Positions 51,201 through 62,907 of a DNA stretch of 64,000 bases are shown here, one piece after another. The notes under the pieces were generated by a model that saw only the letters and a program-made list of their open reading frames with translations, did not search any database and was not told where the DNA came from. The stretch is from Ancylostoma caninum (lineage: Eukaryota > Nematoda > Chromadorea > Rhabditida > Ancylostomatidae), in the NCBI GenBank assembly GCA_037903475.1, contig JBAJFG010000107.1:372001-436000 (forward strand). The letters are read 5' to 3'. Made by a program: the position numbers and the translations under genes. Every line of letters begins with the position of its first letter. The first letter of the stretch is position 1.

Positions 51201-53164
51201 AAAAATTCGCACCTAAGCAGCTTTGTCTCTTCTTACTGAAATGCCTCCAATGACGATAATTAGATGGAAAAATTAATTTTTGCGAAAGGAAACACTTTCT
51301 ATATGAAACTCTCTTCAATTACGTATAAATAAACTTCACTAATGTTTCATTATGAATTAACCTCAGCAGGGTCTTCAGCCATTCAGGGGAGACCCCGTCA
51401 TTCGGGGATTTGCCAAAAAATTCCCTCAAACTCTCGAAATGTTCGGTTTTGCAACCAAAAACAATGGAGTGATCCTAACCATCCAGAAATGGAAGCCTAC
51501 GTTAAGAAATTCCTAACAACTAGCTTTTTTTAGACTTCTAAATGTCAAGTTCTTTCTTTGTTCACGTGATTGACGCCTCTATGCACAAATACTATGTTGT
51601 TCGAGGTGGAAATCTCCTAGGATTTTGAGACAAAACACTGATTGGTTCAAGAGTTTTTGTGCAGTTTTTGATGTCCAAAGGCTTCTACTGGTGATTAGAG
51701 GGGCATTTCCGGCTTAACTACTGGATAACTATTTCTCTTCTGCTTAATCCACTATCTAGGGTGTTCTCAGGTACTCACTAATAGATACAACACCGATGGA
51801 TTTTTCGTGCTTCGTTCATGGCATGTGATATTTTCTATCCTCCTGATGAAAAAAAAATCGTATAGGACATTAAAGCACTGTGTGAACAAAAGTCTTCAAA
51901 TCTCAGTTTTTCCAAAAATATCTCTCCAGTGTTGGAAAACCCCGGATTTGATTGTTTCACAAGGAGTAGGGACGAGATGACCCCTAAAATTCGAGAGATG
52001 TGAAGGAACGGGATGCTATCTAAAAAGATCTACACATGTAGATCAATTATGGGTGTACCGTTTAATCTACATACCTATTTCATACCTCCCTACATATCTA
52101 TTTCTGAAACCCATCAAATTTAAGGAAGCCTTCCTAAGATGATGTCGGACAGAAGGAGAGAAAAAAAGAAAAGTAGAGGATAGTCGGGTTTGAGAAGCAT
52201 ATTTATGTCATAGCCACCGTTAAGGAGCATATGTTTTCATGGAAACCTTGATTATTGTGTTATAGCGATAAATACGTCTGCAGAATTAAAACCCCTAGAT
52301 ATTCATTTACTTGATTTGTTTACTCATTTGTTTAAAACTTTAAAATCCATTTTTCATCCATCGAAAGAATATGTCAGGAGTATGATTGCTTATGGTTTTG
52401 CTCTGGTGGTTACAGTCTAAATTCTGTGCAGAGGTTCGAGGAATACAGCAGGAGAGTTACCGAGATGCAAACGGAATCTAAGCGTGAACCACTGTTTTTA
52501 TGCGGAAATTACCCGAAACTCGAGCGAGATCCGCCCTAAGAAGGCGCAGAAAACCGGAAATCTATCCGGAAATCGGCGGAATTTCGCGCGATCTGGACGT
52601 AAGTCCTCCAGAGTTTCCAGGAAAACCGGTGACATAGAATCACAAGAGGATGAAACTACTGTAGTTCGAATTGGAAGTTGTGCGTAATTTCGCTCTAAAG
52701 CAGTTCTCTTATAATTCGAGTAAACAAATGATTACATAATTTTATAACATCCAGAAATATTTTTCTGATAGCCCCAATTTAGTGATTAGGAGAAGGAAAG
52801 ATTCAGCTGGCAAGAAGCAGGTGAAGGATATTTTCTGGAATTTACCTGAATGATCAGGGACCTCACCATCCAAGAGAAGATGAAACGGAGAGTTTGGAAG
52901 GGATGAAAAGCAAAAAGCAAATTTTCTAGCCTAGAATATCCTGAATTATAACATAATACACCAGATTGCTATGGAGGTGAATCCAGAACAAACAAGCTTG
53001 CCTTGCAAAACAGCACGGAACTAAGACGTCAACACGAGGAGATATCGAATAGGCGGAGACAACGGCGACGAGCAGCTAGCAGCAGCAGCAGTAGTAGCGG
53101 TAGAAAACAGTAAACACGTACACTGACATAGCTAGAAGTGTATTTCCTGATGACTAACTGGCGC
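48200..53164. other. Long stretch without a recognised gene (part 2)
   Basis: Contains a 14-bp C run (48927-48940), a GC-rich patch at 49340-49620, a direct repeat of about 38 bp (50372 and 50443) and an ACGTACGT array at about 50898-50914. The overlapping frames at 49321-49794 on both strands are ambiguous. Confidence 0.4.
50898..50914. repeat. (ACGT)n palindromic array
   Basis: GACGTACGTACGTACGTAC is a self-complementary alternating array next to ATGACGTCG. Confidence 0.8.
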
Positions 53165-53320
53165 CTACCACCATCTCCACTCCATTCCTGGAGGGCAGAC
53201 TACATCCAGGGAGCCAGGGGCACCGTTGCAAGACCAGAGAGCATCCCCAGCGCCGCCGATAAGGACGACGCCTTCGTGTGTCGCTGCGTTGCCCAGTTGA
53301 CGAAGGCAAAACAATAACAT
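53165..53320 (-). CDS. Candidate first exon or 51-aa small open frame
   Basis: ATG 53320 opens a 51-codon frame, MLLFCLRQLGNAATHEGVV then LIGGAGDALWSCNGAPGSLD, in GC-rich DNA, ending at TAG 53165. A GTAGGC donor overlaps the end and would leave two bases, the phase required by the first ZMIZ-like exon at 43526. No homology is recognised, and the phase match alone has a one-in-three chance of being accidental. Confidence 0.2.
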   Translation of the reverse strand: MLLFCLRQLGNAATHEGVVLIGGAGDALWSCNGAPGSLDVVCPPGMEWRWW

Positions 53321-56300
53321 ATTACAGCTTTGCGTGAGTGTGCATGTTTTCGGGAGGCGACTATATATTAGTGAGGAGGTGACGTCAATGAGTGGACGAG
53401 TTTTCCGCAGCCAGCGTTGCTGGATTGTTCAGCAGTGATGGATTTCAAAACGGGCGCAGCGTGCTGAGCTTGCTGATAATTCAGTCTACGGCGATAAGAA
53501 CTCAAAATCGGAGTGGGTAGTCAAATTGTAGGTATCAATACGCATTGAAAGGCATTTCCTATTTTTGTTGTTGTTTATTTTCATCGAAAGAAATTGTTAA
53601 AAATTCAAAAAATCAAAAAAAAAAATTCTTAATATTCTTGAGCCTCGCCTAAATTCCTGTGCAAAAAAAGTGGAAAAATCTCTCTGTCGCTGAGAACAAT
53701 CACCTCTCCTGAAATATGTAGTTCGGATCTAGGAGCCCACCACTTTCGCAGAAACACTCCGTCTATCTAGCCGAGAAACAGAACCCAAAAGCACAATTAA
53801 ACGCACTTTTTCTATATTGTGAACGTTGTCAACAAGTAGGATTGAGGAAGAAGCAAAAAAAATTAATTATACGATAAAAGTCCCGCACCTTCAAAAATTC
53901 ATTCGCTTTGATAAGTTACTGCAGCAGACTAACAAGAGTGAAAAGCGCGTAGTAGCGTTTAATGTGTAAGTATGGCACCAGTATTTCGAAAAAAAAAGCT
54001 AAACAATCACAGTACCTAGAAGGAACTTTCCATGGATACACTCCATGGATCTCAAGCTTTTTCACCTATGACACTTGTCGGAAAAAGGAAATGAAGAGAA
54101 AAAACACCTCATATCTTCTCATTTATGTATGTACACGTAATAACTCAAACAGCTTAATTTCCTGTGGTTCTTGTCAGGTTTCATCTACTGAAAGTCACTA
54201 CAAGATAAATGGAATGCTATGAAATTAGTTCCGCTTTCTGTAGTTCCACAAATGAATATCTCTTTCTTGCTTTTGTTTTTTTTTTTTGCTTTTTACGCAA
54301 AACAATTAGACCTCCTTTATTTCTGGTCATATATGTAAACATGGATTCTTTTGCTGAAGAATAATTATAGACTAATAGGACACATATGTTTCAAGCACAC
54401 AGTTATTAGTTTACATATGCCATATAGCTGTAAGTACCTACCTCAACAAGACTGGCTCATAAAGGAATAGATGGTTATTGTGCTACGTGGACACCTTCAC
54501 CCGTAGATTTTTGAGCAACCAAAAAAAAAACTGGGAAATCCAAGCGGCGCGCTAATCCAGGAAGTGATCAACGATTGGCGGTGATCCAGTAAACAGTTCA
54601 AGAATCATCCACACTGGATGTGATCCAAACTTGGGCGCGGACAAAGGGTTTGGAACATTGTATTTGTAGTGCGTTCCTGCTCAGCTCTGTGATTGGTTTA
54701 TTCATGCAACCAGCCTATTGTTGATCACTTCCCGGAATAAACACCAACCAAGCATTCTTTCCAGGTATAACGTTCTGTACTCCGAACTGTACATGGCGGA
54801 CACCTATCTTCGATCTCAAAGACCATAGCTATTCCACGTATGATGTCTGAGTGCACAGCGAGGGCATTACTCAATGGGTATCGTATTCTTTACCCTATAG
54901 GATGTGAGCCAAACCTACAGTAACCAGGCAGTGTGCGCAAAATTGCAGCTATTTTCGGAACAATAGTGGTGAGGGTATCAACTATTCAAAATGAAATCTC
55001 TAACCCAGCTCAATACCCAGAAATTTATCCCCCTTTACAGTTGGGATGTGTGCGATTTTCAAAAATTTTGGTAGTCAATGACGTACAAACGGGGAGTGCA
55101 TTCTCTCACAGTAGCCTTGGATCCTTCGTCAGATCAAAATTAGCAAAATACTGGGTCCTCAATATTGGGCGCTGAATAAATTATTCGTTCCGTAGCTACA
55201 GACGAGACAGTAATCCTCAGAATCGCCTAAACACCAATATCCCACCTTAAGAAACAAAGCCGGCGAAATTCCATCCCGTGCGTTACCTCTTCCGCCATTT
55301 GCTCTCTCCAACAACAACCAATGCAGCGCACGACTACTGGTTACCAACCGAGCTGTTCCACCACTGTTTTTGGGCAAAGTCAGCAGCAGCGTCGGCCAGC
55401 CAGTGTGTGCGGCGCGCGCGAACAGCGATAATAAGGTTGTTTTCACGAGCACGTAGGCAGCGCTTAGAGACAAGAGAAGGCAGGCAGCGGACGTGAACGA
55501 CGGCGACGACGTCGGTGGCGACGTCGCACCGCCGACGAACATGCCGCCGCTGCGATTCGCCTCCTCACGCATCCTCTTGCTCTCTATCACATCCACTCTT
55601 TTACTCGCCATAAACAAACGACGCTATCCGGCTGCCGCGGCTGGATAGCTGGCGCTGGCTGGCCGCGGGCTGCTAGGCCCGCGAGACACCACACAGCGAT
55701 TCACATTCTCGCTGGCTGGGATACGGCGGTAGTTATGATGTCATGTCAAGCATAACTCGCCTGAGTGAAAAAAAACGCCCAGACTGTACCTACGCCTTGG
55801 CAGGCAGCGGCATTTGAGACGAAACGGAAAAAAAGCGTCTCACGTCTCCTACGAACAAAGAACGCTCATGCAGCAAGTCACTGCCTACCAGAAAAACTGC
55901 CAAAGTCACTGGTGAGGCCGTAAATTAAGTCTAAGCTTAATTATTGAAGGCAAGCACATGTAGCGTGCTCTTCTTTCCAAGTATGGATAGTGACGTTTCC
56001 AGGAAAGTCAAATAAGTTATTCAGGAAGTCGCCATAGCGGAAATGAGTTGACGAGCTGCCCAAGGAGAATAGTTATTCAGTAGGTTGACAATGAGGTAAG
56101 AAAACCCTTAAAAAGCAGATAACAACTAGTTGAAATTAACATCTTTCAGGCTTCTAGGTACAACTATGTAGGGCTAGAGCAAATAAGGCAGATTCTTGGA
56201 TACTGGGATACTCAGAAGAACTTCATGGGATCGTATTTTAAGAGTAGAATCACTCCAGGACGCATTGAGATGAACAATGAATGAGCGAAATTTTAAATTC

Positions 56301-57151
56301 CTCTTTTTAGGCGCATCATTTCCGCGGAATTTTTAATTTTTCATTTTCCGTCATATGATTTGGGGATCTAGAACTAATTTTCGGCACATTTTCGCCGAAA
56401 ATACAATGGGCGGGGCTGACACTACTGTCAAGTGACTCGTTTATTTTGGAAATTCATGATAAGAATAGAAATTCGAGAAACAGAGCATCCAGGGTTTCAA
56501 TTATTTATTTACTTGCTTATCTATTTAGTCACTCTTTAAGGCTTCACAATACAAATTATTACATAAATGACTTCCAACAAAAACTATTGCTGTAAGACAG
56601 GCCATTCCAGTACACCCCGAAGAATAGAAAGTGATCCCAACCCATGAGAGATGATCGGGTCTTTCTCCTCTCAAATACTACAATTAGGTCCCTCTTTTGT
56701 GATTTCTGTTCCAGAACAAGAAGGGAATGATTATGGGACCAGGAATACCATGGCTTGGACGACCCAGGGTTAATTTGTAGTTGATTTCATCAACCCAGGG
56801 TTAATTTGTAGTTGATTTCATGTTTCATATGTAACTCTAGCATAGTTTTGTACAAGTTTTCCTCAGTTACCTTGCCTTGTGAGCTATATTTTTTCAACCA
56901 CTCTGCTTGTCTGTAAGAGGATGAAGTGGAAGTTATGGATAAACCCTTCAAAATGGAAAAAATAAGGTTTTTAGGAACAAAAATCCTGAAAGTCCCGCCA
57001 CTCCTCAAGGGGTGTGGTCGTCGCCGACCTAACCGCACCGTCTCCACCGTCTATTCGTCACAAATCATCCGTAAACGATCAGTAACCAAGTGGCAATGTG
57101 GTGATTGACGCGAGCGTGCGCGCGCGTTCCGCCATCAACGCAGCGCACAAA
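53321..57151. other. Stretch without a recognised gene (part 3)
   Basis: Includes a GC-rich island at 55260-55700 with an open minus-strand frame (55159-55617). That frame starts MFMASKRVDVIESKRMREEA, which is coding-like at its N-terminus only. It also includes a 31-bp tandem duplication at 56762-56821. Confidence 0.4.
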
Positions 57152-57227
57152 TCAGAGATCGTAGCGGCGGCGACGGCGGCGATTCGCACGCGCGTGCGTG
57201 CACCGCCGCCGCTTCCGACACGATTGT

Positions 57228-57437
57228 TTAATCGAACCCGCCGGCGATACTAGGTAAACTAAACACGTTCGCGCTTCGGCTCGCGTGATAGATGCGCGAT
57301 AGCAAATCGATCGATCCGGAAAGCGCATCCGTTTGTGTGACCGCCGGGAAGAGTGGATCCACCAGCACAACACAATCGATGTCGCCGACACTATAGCGGC
57401 GTTCAGTGATCAGCTGATCGGCAGAACGTTGCGTCAT
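57228..57437 (-). CDS. Candidate 69-aa open frame or first exon, minus strand
   Basis: ATG 57437 opens a frame encoding MTQRSADQLITERRYSVGDI, DCVVLVDPLFPAVTQTDALS and SIDLLSRIYHASRSANVFSL, ending at TAA. Composition is balanced and G/C-ending codons are frequent, unlike chance frames nearby. A CCATTGGTCC box lies about 45 bp upstream of the ATG. There is no recognised domain. It may be an exon of a gene extending left, possibly an upstream exon of the ZMIZ-like gene, but no convincing donor is seen. Confidence 0.25.
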   Translation of the reverse strand: MTQRSADQLITERRYSVGDIDCVVLVDPLFPAVTQTDALSGSIDLLSRIYHASRSANVFSLPSIAGGFD

Positions 57438-57895
57438 ATTGGACGCACGTGTGCCGGAACGATTTGGACCAATGGCGGTCAGGCATCCTAGACTTTATGA
57501 TCAGCCCTGGGAAAACACTGCTTGCCTAATCCTAGGGCTAGGAGTACGTCACGCGTCAACAGAACTATGGTCGCTAGGAAACCGATAATCGTTGATTTGA
57601 CTTTCTTTACCCTCTACTATGTGGAATATAGCTTAGAAAGGAAAACTATTCACTGGTGAATCTTAAAATCCCTCATAAATTCTATTTTCCTTTATCTTTA
57701 GGCTAATGATTTTCCTTCCATTTCTTAATTTTCTAATAGTGAGCTGAATTTTGCCTTACTAAACTTACTAGATAGGTAATTTCCTGTAGATATAAAATTT
57801 AGAAAAGTACCTAATCCAACAAAAGGTAATGCTCCTTCCTTGGTAAATTTTATTCCCTACAAACCCAGTTCAGATTTTTGTTCCTTGATGAGGTT

Positions 57896-58072
57896 GTAAA
57901 CAAGTAAACAAGTGGTGCAACTACCATCTAGGGGGGTTCCTTAAAATTTGTGACTAACAACGAGGTTGTCATCATTCTTGAGCGTGTGAACATCTGAGGT
58001 TCTCTAGTTCCTTGAAAGCTACCATCTAGGGGCTGATCACTGAATTGTTAATCTATCTGTTTACTTGTTTAC
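57896..58072. promoter_or_regulatory. Inverted pair of tandem forkhead-type motifs
   Basis: GTAAACAAGTAAACA (57896-57910) carries two GTAAACA FOXO/DAF-16-type motifs and is repeated perfectly in inverse orientation at 58058-58072. Between them, CTACCATCTAGGGG occurs twice in direct orientation (about 57921 and 58018). It could be regulatory or a fold-back element. Confidence 0.35.
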
Positions 58073-58732
58073 GTTATTAGATATGGAGTAATGTATGTGA
58101 GATATAACAATATCTTCGAATAAGAAGGGCGTGAGAAAGTAGAAAAAAGTCACCTCTTCATCATTTCTACGTGACTGGCCGCTCAACAAACATTCATTCT
58201 CAACATTTATAATAAGCAATTAGAATGAATTTTAGTGACTAGATCATTTTTGAAAATTTTGGTTATGATTTTCTTTTTTTCTGAATAAATTAAAAGTATG
58301 TTTATACCGCTTGTAGAAGGTTCAATGTCAGAAATTATTCTTATAAACATAAACGAACAAATGATAGAAGATCAAAGACATCTCAGCCGGAGACTGGAGA
58401 AATTCGTCGAGAATTTCCTGATGATACATTCAAAATGTTACGCTAGTTCATCACTTTACTGGGCACCCTAATGCTGCAGAGCTATAGGAGTAATACTATT
58501 CATCCAGAACTGTTGCCTTAACTGAAATTAAAGCCCCAAGCAAAGAACTCGCATAAGTGATCAATGATCACTGGCTTACAGTTCGTTTCACGAACCGAGA
58601 TGAGTGGACCCGAAGATGCAAACCTTGTCAAAACCAGTCTCGACACGATGCGTTCGCGTTTGCCCTTGTCGCCCCCTGATGAAGCCTCGGAGAAAACACG
58701 TCTAATTGTGCAAAATCATCAGGATAACAAGT

Positions 58733-58765
58733 GGGGGTGGGGGAGGGGGAGGGGGGGGGGGGGGG
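58733..58765 (+). repeat. G-rich tract with quadruplex potential
   Basis: Four or more runs of G (GGGGGTGGGGGAGGGGGAG followed by about 15 G) make a strong G-quadruplex motif on the plus strand. Confidence 0.85.
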
Positions 58766-58995
58766 TGAAGTCACTGTCAGGGACAGGATAGGAACAGTAA
58801 GGCAGATATTCGTTAATCGTTAATCGTGAAGGCTGCGCGAATCCAGATTATTACTGTCCAAGAGTGTCGGAAAAGGGCTAAGCAATCCAGCACTCTGATT
58901 CAGGATGGACAATTCAGCCAAAAGCCAATCGCAGAGTTTGGACAAGCCGTCCTTTTACCCTGCAAGGCTCCAGAAAAAGATTTTTCTTCTGCTAT

Positions 58996-59079
58996 GACAG
59001 CAGGGATCAACCCCCCATGTTAACCCTCCCATCGTTTACACGCATGCCAGCAGGTTAACCCTGGGTAACCTCAATGATG
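58996..59079. repeat. Copy of dispersed palindromic repeat family
   Basis: The right half reads GGTTAACCCTGGGTAACC then TCAATGATG. The left half (GGGATCAACCCCCC, GTTAACCC) is more decayed. Confidence 0.55.
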
Positions 59080-61633
59080 TATCTAGACACACAATTATCA
59101 CCAAAGATTGTGATATTCACGGTAACCAATACAGATAAAGAGGGATAATTTTGGTGTTTTCTCTTTCTTCTTTCCATCGAAGTCAAAAACTCTTGTCTAC
59201 TCAATGGTAAAGCTACCCTTCTAGAGAGTCGCAAACCCTATAGTGTTCCCACGGGCCCCCAGAGGGGCATTTGTTGTATGCCAGGTACATGGTTCGATGA
59301 AGTAATTTCTTATGAACATTACTAGCAAGACAACGTAAATCGGGCGAAATTTCGTGAATCGTTAATCGTAACATTTTCTTTACGCGCAGTAGCCATCTGA
59401 GTGGATAAACTCGAGTCGAATTTCGGGCAGGCATTTTGGGTGTCAACCCAGAGGCAACCACTACACCTCATTCGTTTATTTTGAAAAATTGTTAATCCTT
59501 TAATCGCCTATATCACTATAGAATCGACTATTTCATGTGAATGTGTTAGTTCGTTGCGTTACAGCGCGCAATTCTGGTACAGATACGGTCCGATGATCCG
59601 CAAGAGACCATGACGTCGACTTTCTTCTTCAACTGGCCAGTTCAAAGGTGCAAACGATGCGCTACGCGTTCACCTTCCGCGCGTACGGATTTCCCCCGTA
59701 TAATACGCAACATTCGTGGCGGGCAGCAGACGCCGCCTAGTTAAGTGGATAAGGACGATGAGGGGCATGTTCGATAATGGTGTGACCCGTTGACCACAGC
59801 TCTGTGCTCTATTCAAATTAGCATTCGAGAGCACATATGGAATGAGCGAGCGACACGAAGACGCGCGACTGGTCCATGCGCGCGCAATGAGCGAAGGTTA
59901 GGGATAGATAGAGGTGAACAGACGGAGATTTCGGAGAATTAGGGAGGCAAAGAACGGCTATCTCAGGGTATCCAAACGATCTTTGGAAAAGGTGTCTTTA
60001 CTGAGACAAACAAAAGGATTAGCTAGTCGCATAGATAAGTATGCCTAACAAGGAGAAATAGTAGAAGGATATGGCATGGATTATGCTTTATTTTTCATTT
60101 ATTTATTTATTCAATACTCTTAGTGAGATGGACGTTACCTGGATAAGATTCAGAGTGAAACGTGACCGGGAAAATAGAAAATGAGACTTATGACCTGAGG
60201 ATAACCCCAGCGAGGATAACCCGAGGTAAGAAATAGCGTTCTTTAAAGGAAATCAGCATCCGGTCAGCATCAGATGTGGTGGTGCAGGATAAGATGATAT
60301 TATTCAACTATTTATTTATTTGGATATCTTATTCGTATCCAATTTCAGGAGATTAGTGGAAAATTACCGTCGTATTCTTACCATCACATAGGGCACGAAA
60401 AAAAAAACTTCGAAAGAAAAGAACGACAAAGGAAAGTTGAGGAGAAAAAAGAATGAAGCGAAACTCTACAAGATCGCGGGCCTCGGATTCTACCAGATGA
60501 CATCAAAAAGGTGTTCGGATTGAATTTTCCACGGATATCGCAACAATTGCGCTGATGTAATGGCGGTTTCTGCATGAATTACTCAGAGAAATGTTCGGCA
60601 AGGAAATAAGCAAAAGTTGTCCCAAATTCAGGCAGAAACCGCGGGTTTACCAGGATATTCAACCGAAATCTAAGCGAAATTTGTAGGTCATCAGGGATGC
60701 ACGACTTACGCGAATAGTTTTCAGATATTACTCGTGAGCCGCCGTCGAAGAATCACCAAAGAAACGACACATTACGCATTTGTCAGGAGGTGAACAGTTG
60801 TTCTCATAGTTAAAATCAAAAGAGAGGAGATGACCCTAGACTTTGGCTAGAACTCGAGAAAGAGGTTAGAGGAAGAAATAGGAGCTTTACGTACATATTT
60901 ACCTACACTAATGTAGTTGCATCGATGAATTTATGGATTAGCATTCAAGAGCAAAAAAAATCTATGGATTGGCAAAAACATAGAGACTGATAGAAAGCTC
61001 AAAGATTCTTAAATTTGTTGAATAAGATGACAGAAAACTGCTTAAAAGGAGGGCTTTACAAAAAGAACAAGAAATAGGAAAAGGTGACTAATTCCTAGAG
61101 AATCTAGAGAATGACAAAACGGGTACAAACCGAGAAAAATGCCCTTGGCTTTTCACATAATAATGACACCAGATTATAAGGTAGTCAGGGATTTCAGCTG
61201 TTATTTGGAAATTCCACAAAACAAACCGAAAAGCCATTACGTATGCAAGGTAGTAAGTGTAATCAAAGGTGTGCAAATGCACACATTGTTGACGCTGAGA
61301 CGCGGAGAGCGACGATGCGCAATCGGACGGCGGCGGCGATAGCGACAAAACGGCGTTTCCGTGGAGAGCGGAGAAATACTATGATGTCATTGCGTGGAAG
61401 ACATACATGAGCTATGAGGCGAGCTATGATCTCATAATCAGCTGACGACAGTAGTAGGCTATGAGGTGCTGACGTGCTCTTAGGTGGCTAATTAAGGAGG
61501 AGGAGATGTGGACAGAGGCACAGTGAATGCCTTAGGATAAGAATACATGCACTTAGCTTATTCATAGGAAATTAGGGTGCTGTAAAAAAAAGACAACCTT
61601 TTGGAATTTGACAAATCTGCTGGGGCCTGAAAA

Positions 61634-61737
61634 CATCATTGGGATCACCCTGGGTAAACGTATTGGACCGTTGCTAACGTTGGGTATATGTGTAGGGTGC
61701 TAGCATGTTTACCTCAGGTAAACTCAATGATGCATGC
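61634..61737. repeat. Best-preserved copy of dispersed palindromic repeat family
   Basis: The left arm CATCATTGGGATCACCCTGG with GTAAACG faces the right arm GTTTACCTCAGGTAAACTCA with ATGATGCATGC. About 100 bp overall with no coding content, resembling a very short MITE. Confidence 0.65.
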
Positions 61738-62449
61738 AATCCTTGGAGAAAGTATTGTTGTCCACTCGAAGAGTGACACCCCCGCCCGCCGCCCCGCCCC
61801 AGACATAAGGAGGCAGCGAAATTACAGGCGAAAATTACCTTACTATAATGTGGTGGTCAGTTTGTTTTGTTGGGCTGTTAAAAAAAATGTCACTTGCCAA
61901 TCTTGAGTTTTTTGGATTCATTTTCTTGCCCAGTACAAGTGACAATTAACCAATCAATAATTAACAACATATTGTTATTTAACACGTAACCTGAGGTAAC
62001 TGACAACTTTTGCGAACGTTTAATGGTTTTTTTGATTTGATATTTCGACTGGCTCACGGATATTGCTGTTGGAGTCCAAATATCTTAATGCCTGTATGAA
62101 GTTCCTGATATCACCCTTTTTTGGTCTTGTTTTTTTTTCACCTTACCTTCACGGTGAGGGTTTACATTATAAGCTATCCTAATGTACGGATAAATAAATA
62201 AAATAAAATAAATAAAAATCGCTACGGCACGTTGCAAGTTGGTCCAGACTTGGTATAGGTTGGTATAGAAGGTTTCAGAACATAGTCAAAAAATTTGGTA
62301 GGGTAGAAAAATTGGTAGTGGAAGACTTTCCCTTCAATTTGAAAGAAATGACGCCCCAGTGAGAAAGAAGCGCACCAGCGAGATCAGGAACAATATCGTG
62401 GATTAATTAAGTGATTGATCAGCGTAAGCAAGGAAACAAACTAGCGGAT

Positions 62450-62900
62450 CAATCGATGTGGACAAGAATAATTGTGGCGCGCGAGCGGACGGGGGTGCGA
62501 AGGGGGCGAAGAGGCGTGGTGTTGGTGTGTCCGTGTCAAACGTGATATTTGGGCGAGTACCAGCACACAGACACACGCGGCCGGACGGCCGGCCGGCGGA
62601 CGCGAGCCGACACTAGCCGTCGAACGTGCGTCTCTCGCCAGCGCACGTTTTCTTCGAGCGTCACGGCTGGCGCGCTCCTCGACACGTGCGCTCTTTCCGC
62701 CGCCAGCTGACCACCACCGCCGCCTGCACGAATCGCCCATTAAGGAGGTTACGGTGGCACGCCGGCAGCAGCAGCATCAGCCGCGCAGATGGCGACGAAG
62801 ACGCCCGCGTCGCCGCCGTCGCCGCCGCCGACGTCGACAACAGCGGCGACGGCGGCGGCGAGAGCGCAGACGAGCAGAGTGCGCTCTGCGTCTCTGGCCG
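62450..62900. other. GC-rich, CpG-rich island
   Basis: Very high GC with repeated CGG/CGC triplets (about 62795-62870). All frames are open here from composition, so the Arg-rich or Ala-rich translations are not trusted. It is probably the promoter/5' region of a plus-strand gene. Confidence 0.4.
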
Positions 62901-62907
62901 TTTTTGC

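Larger units (their letters stand above)
58073..62450. other. Stretch without a recognised gene (part 4)
   Basis: AT-rich with two palindromic repeat copies and a G-rich tract. A plus-strand frame at 58564-58791 has a coding-like middle (MSGPEDANLVKTSLDTMRS) but runs into the G tract and has no splice context. Confidence 0.4.

Noticed and set aside
62472..62900. Arg-rich N-terminus of a 257-codon frame
   Set aside because: The (CGN)n stretch is open in all frames. The run of about 20 Arg is compositional, so only the part after 62908 is kept as a candidate.
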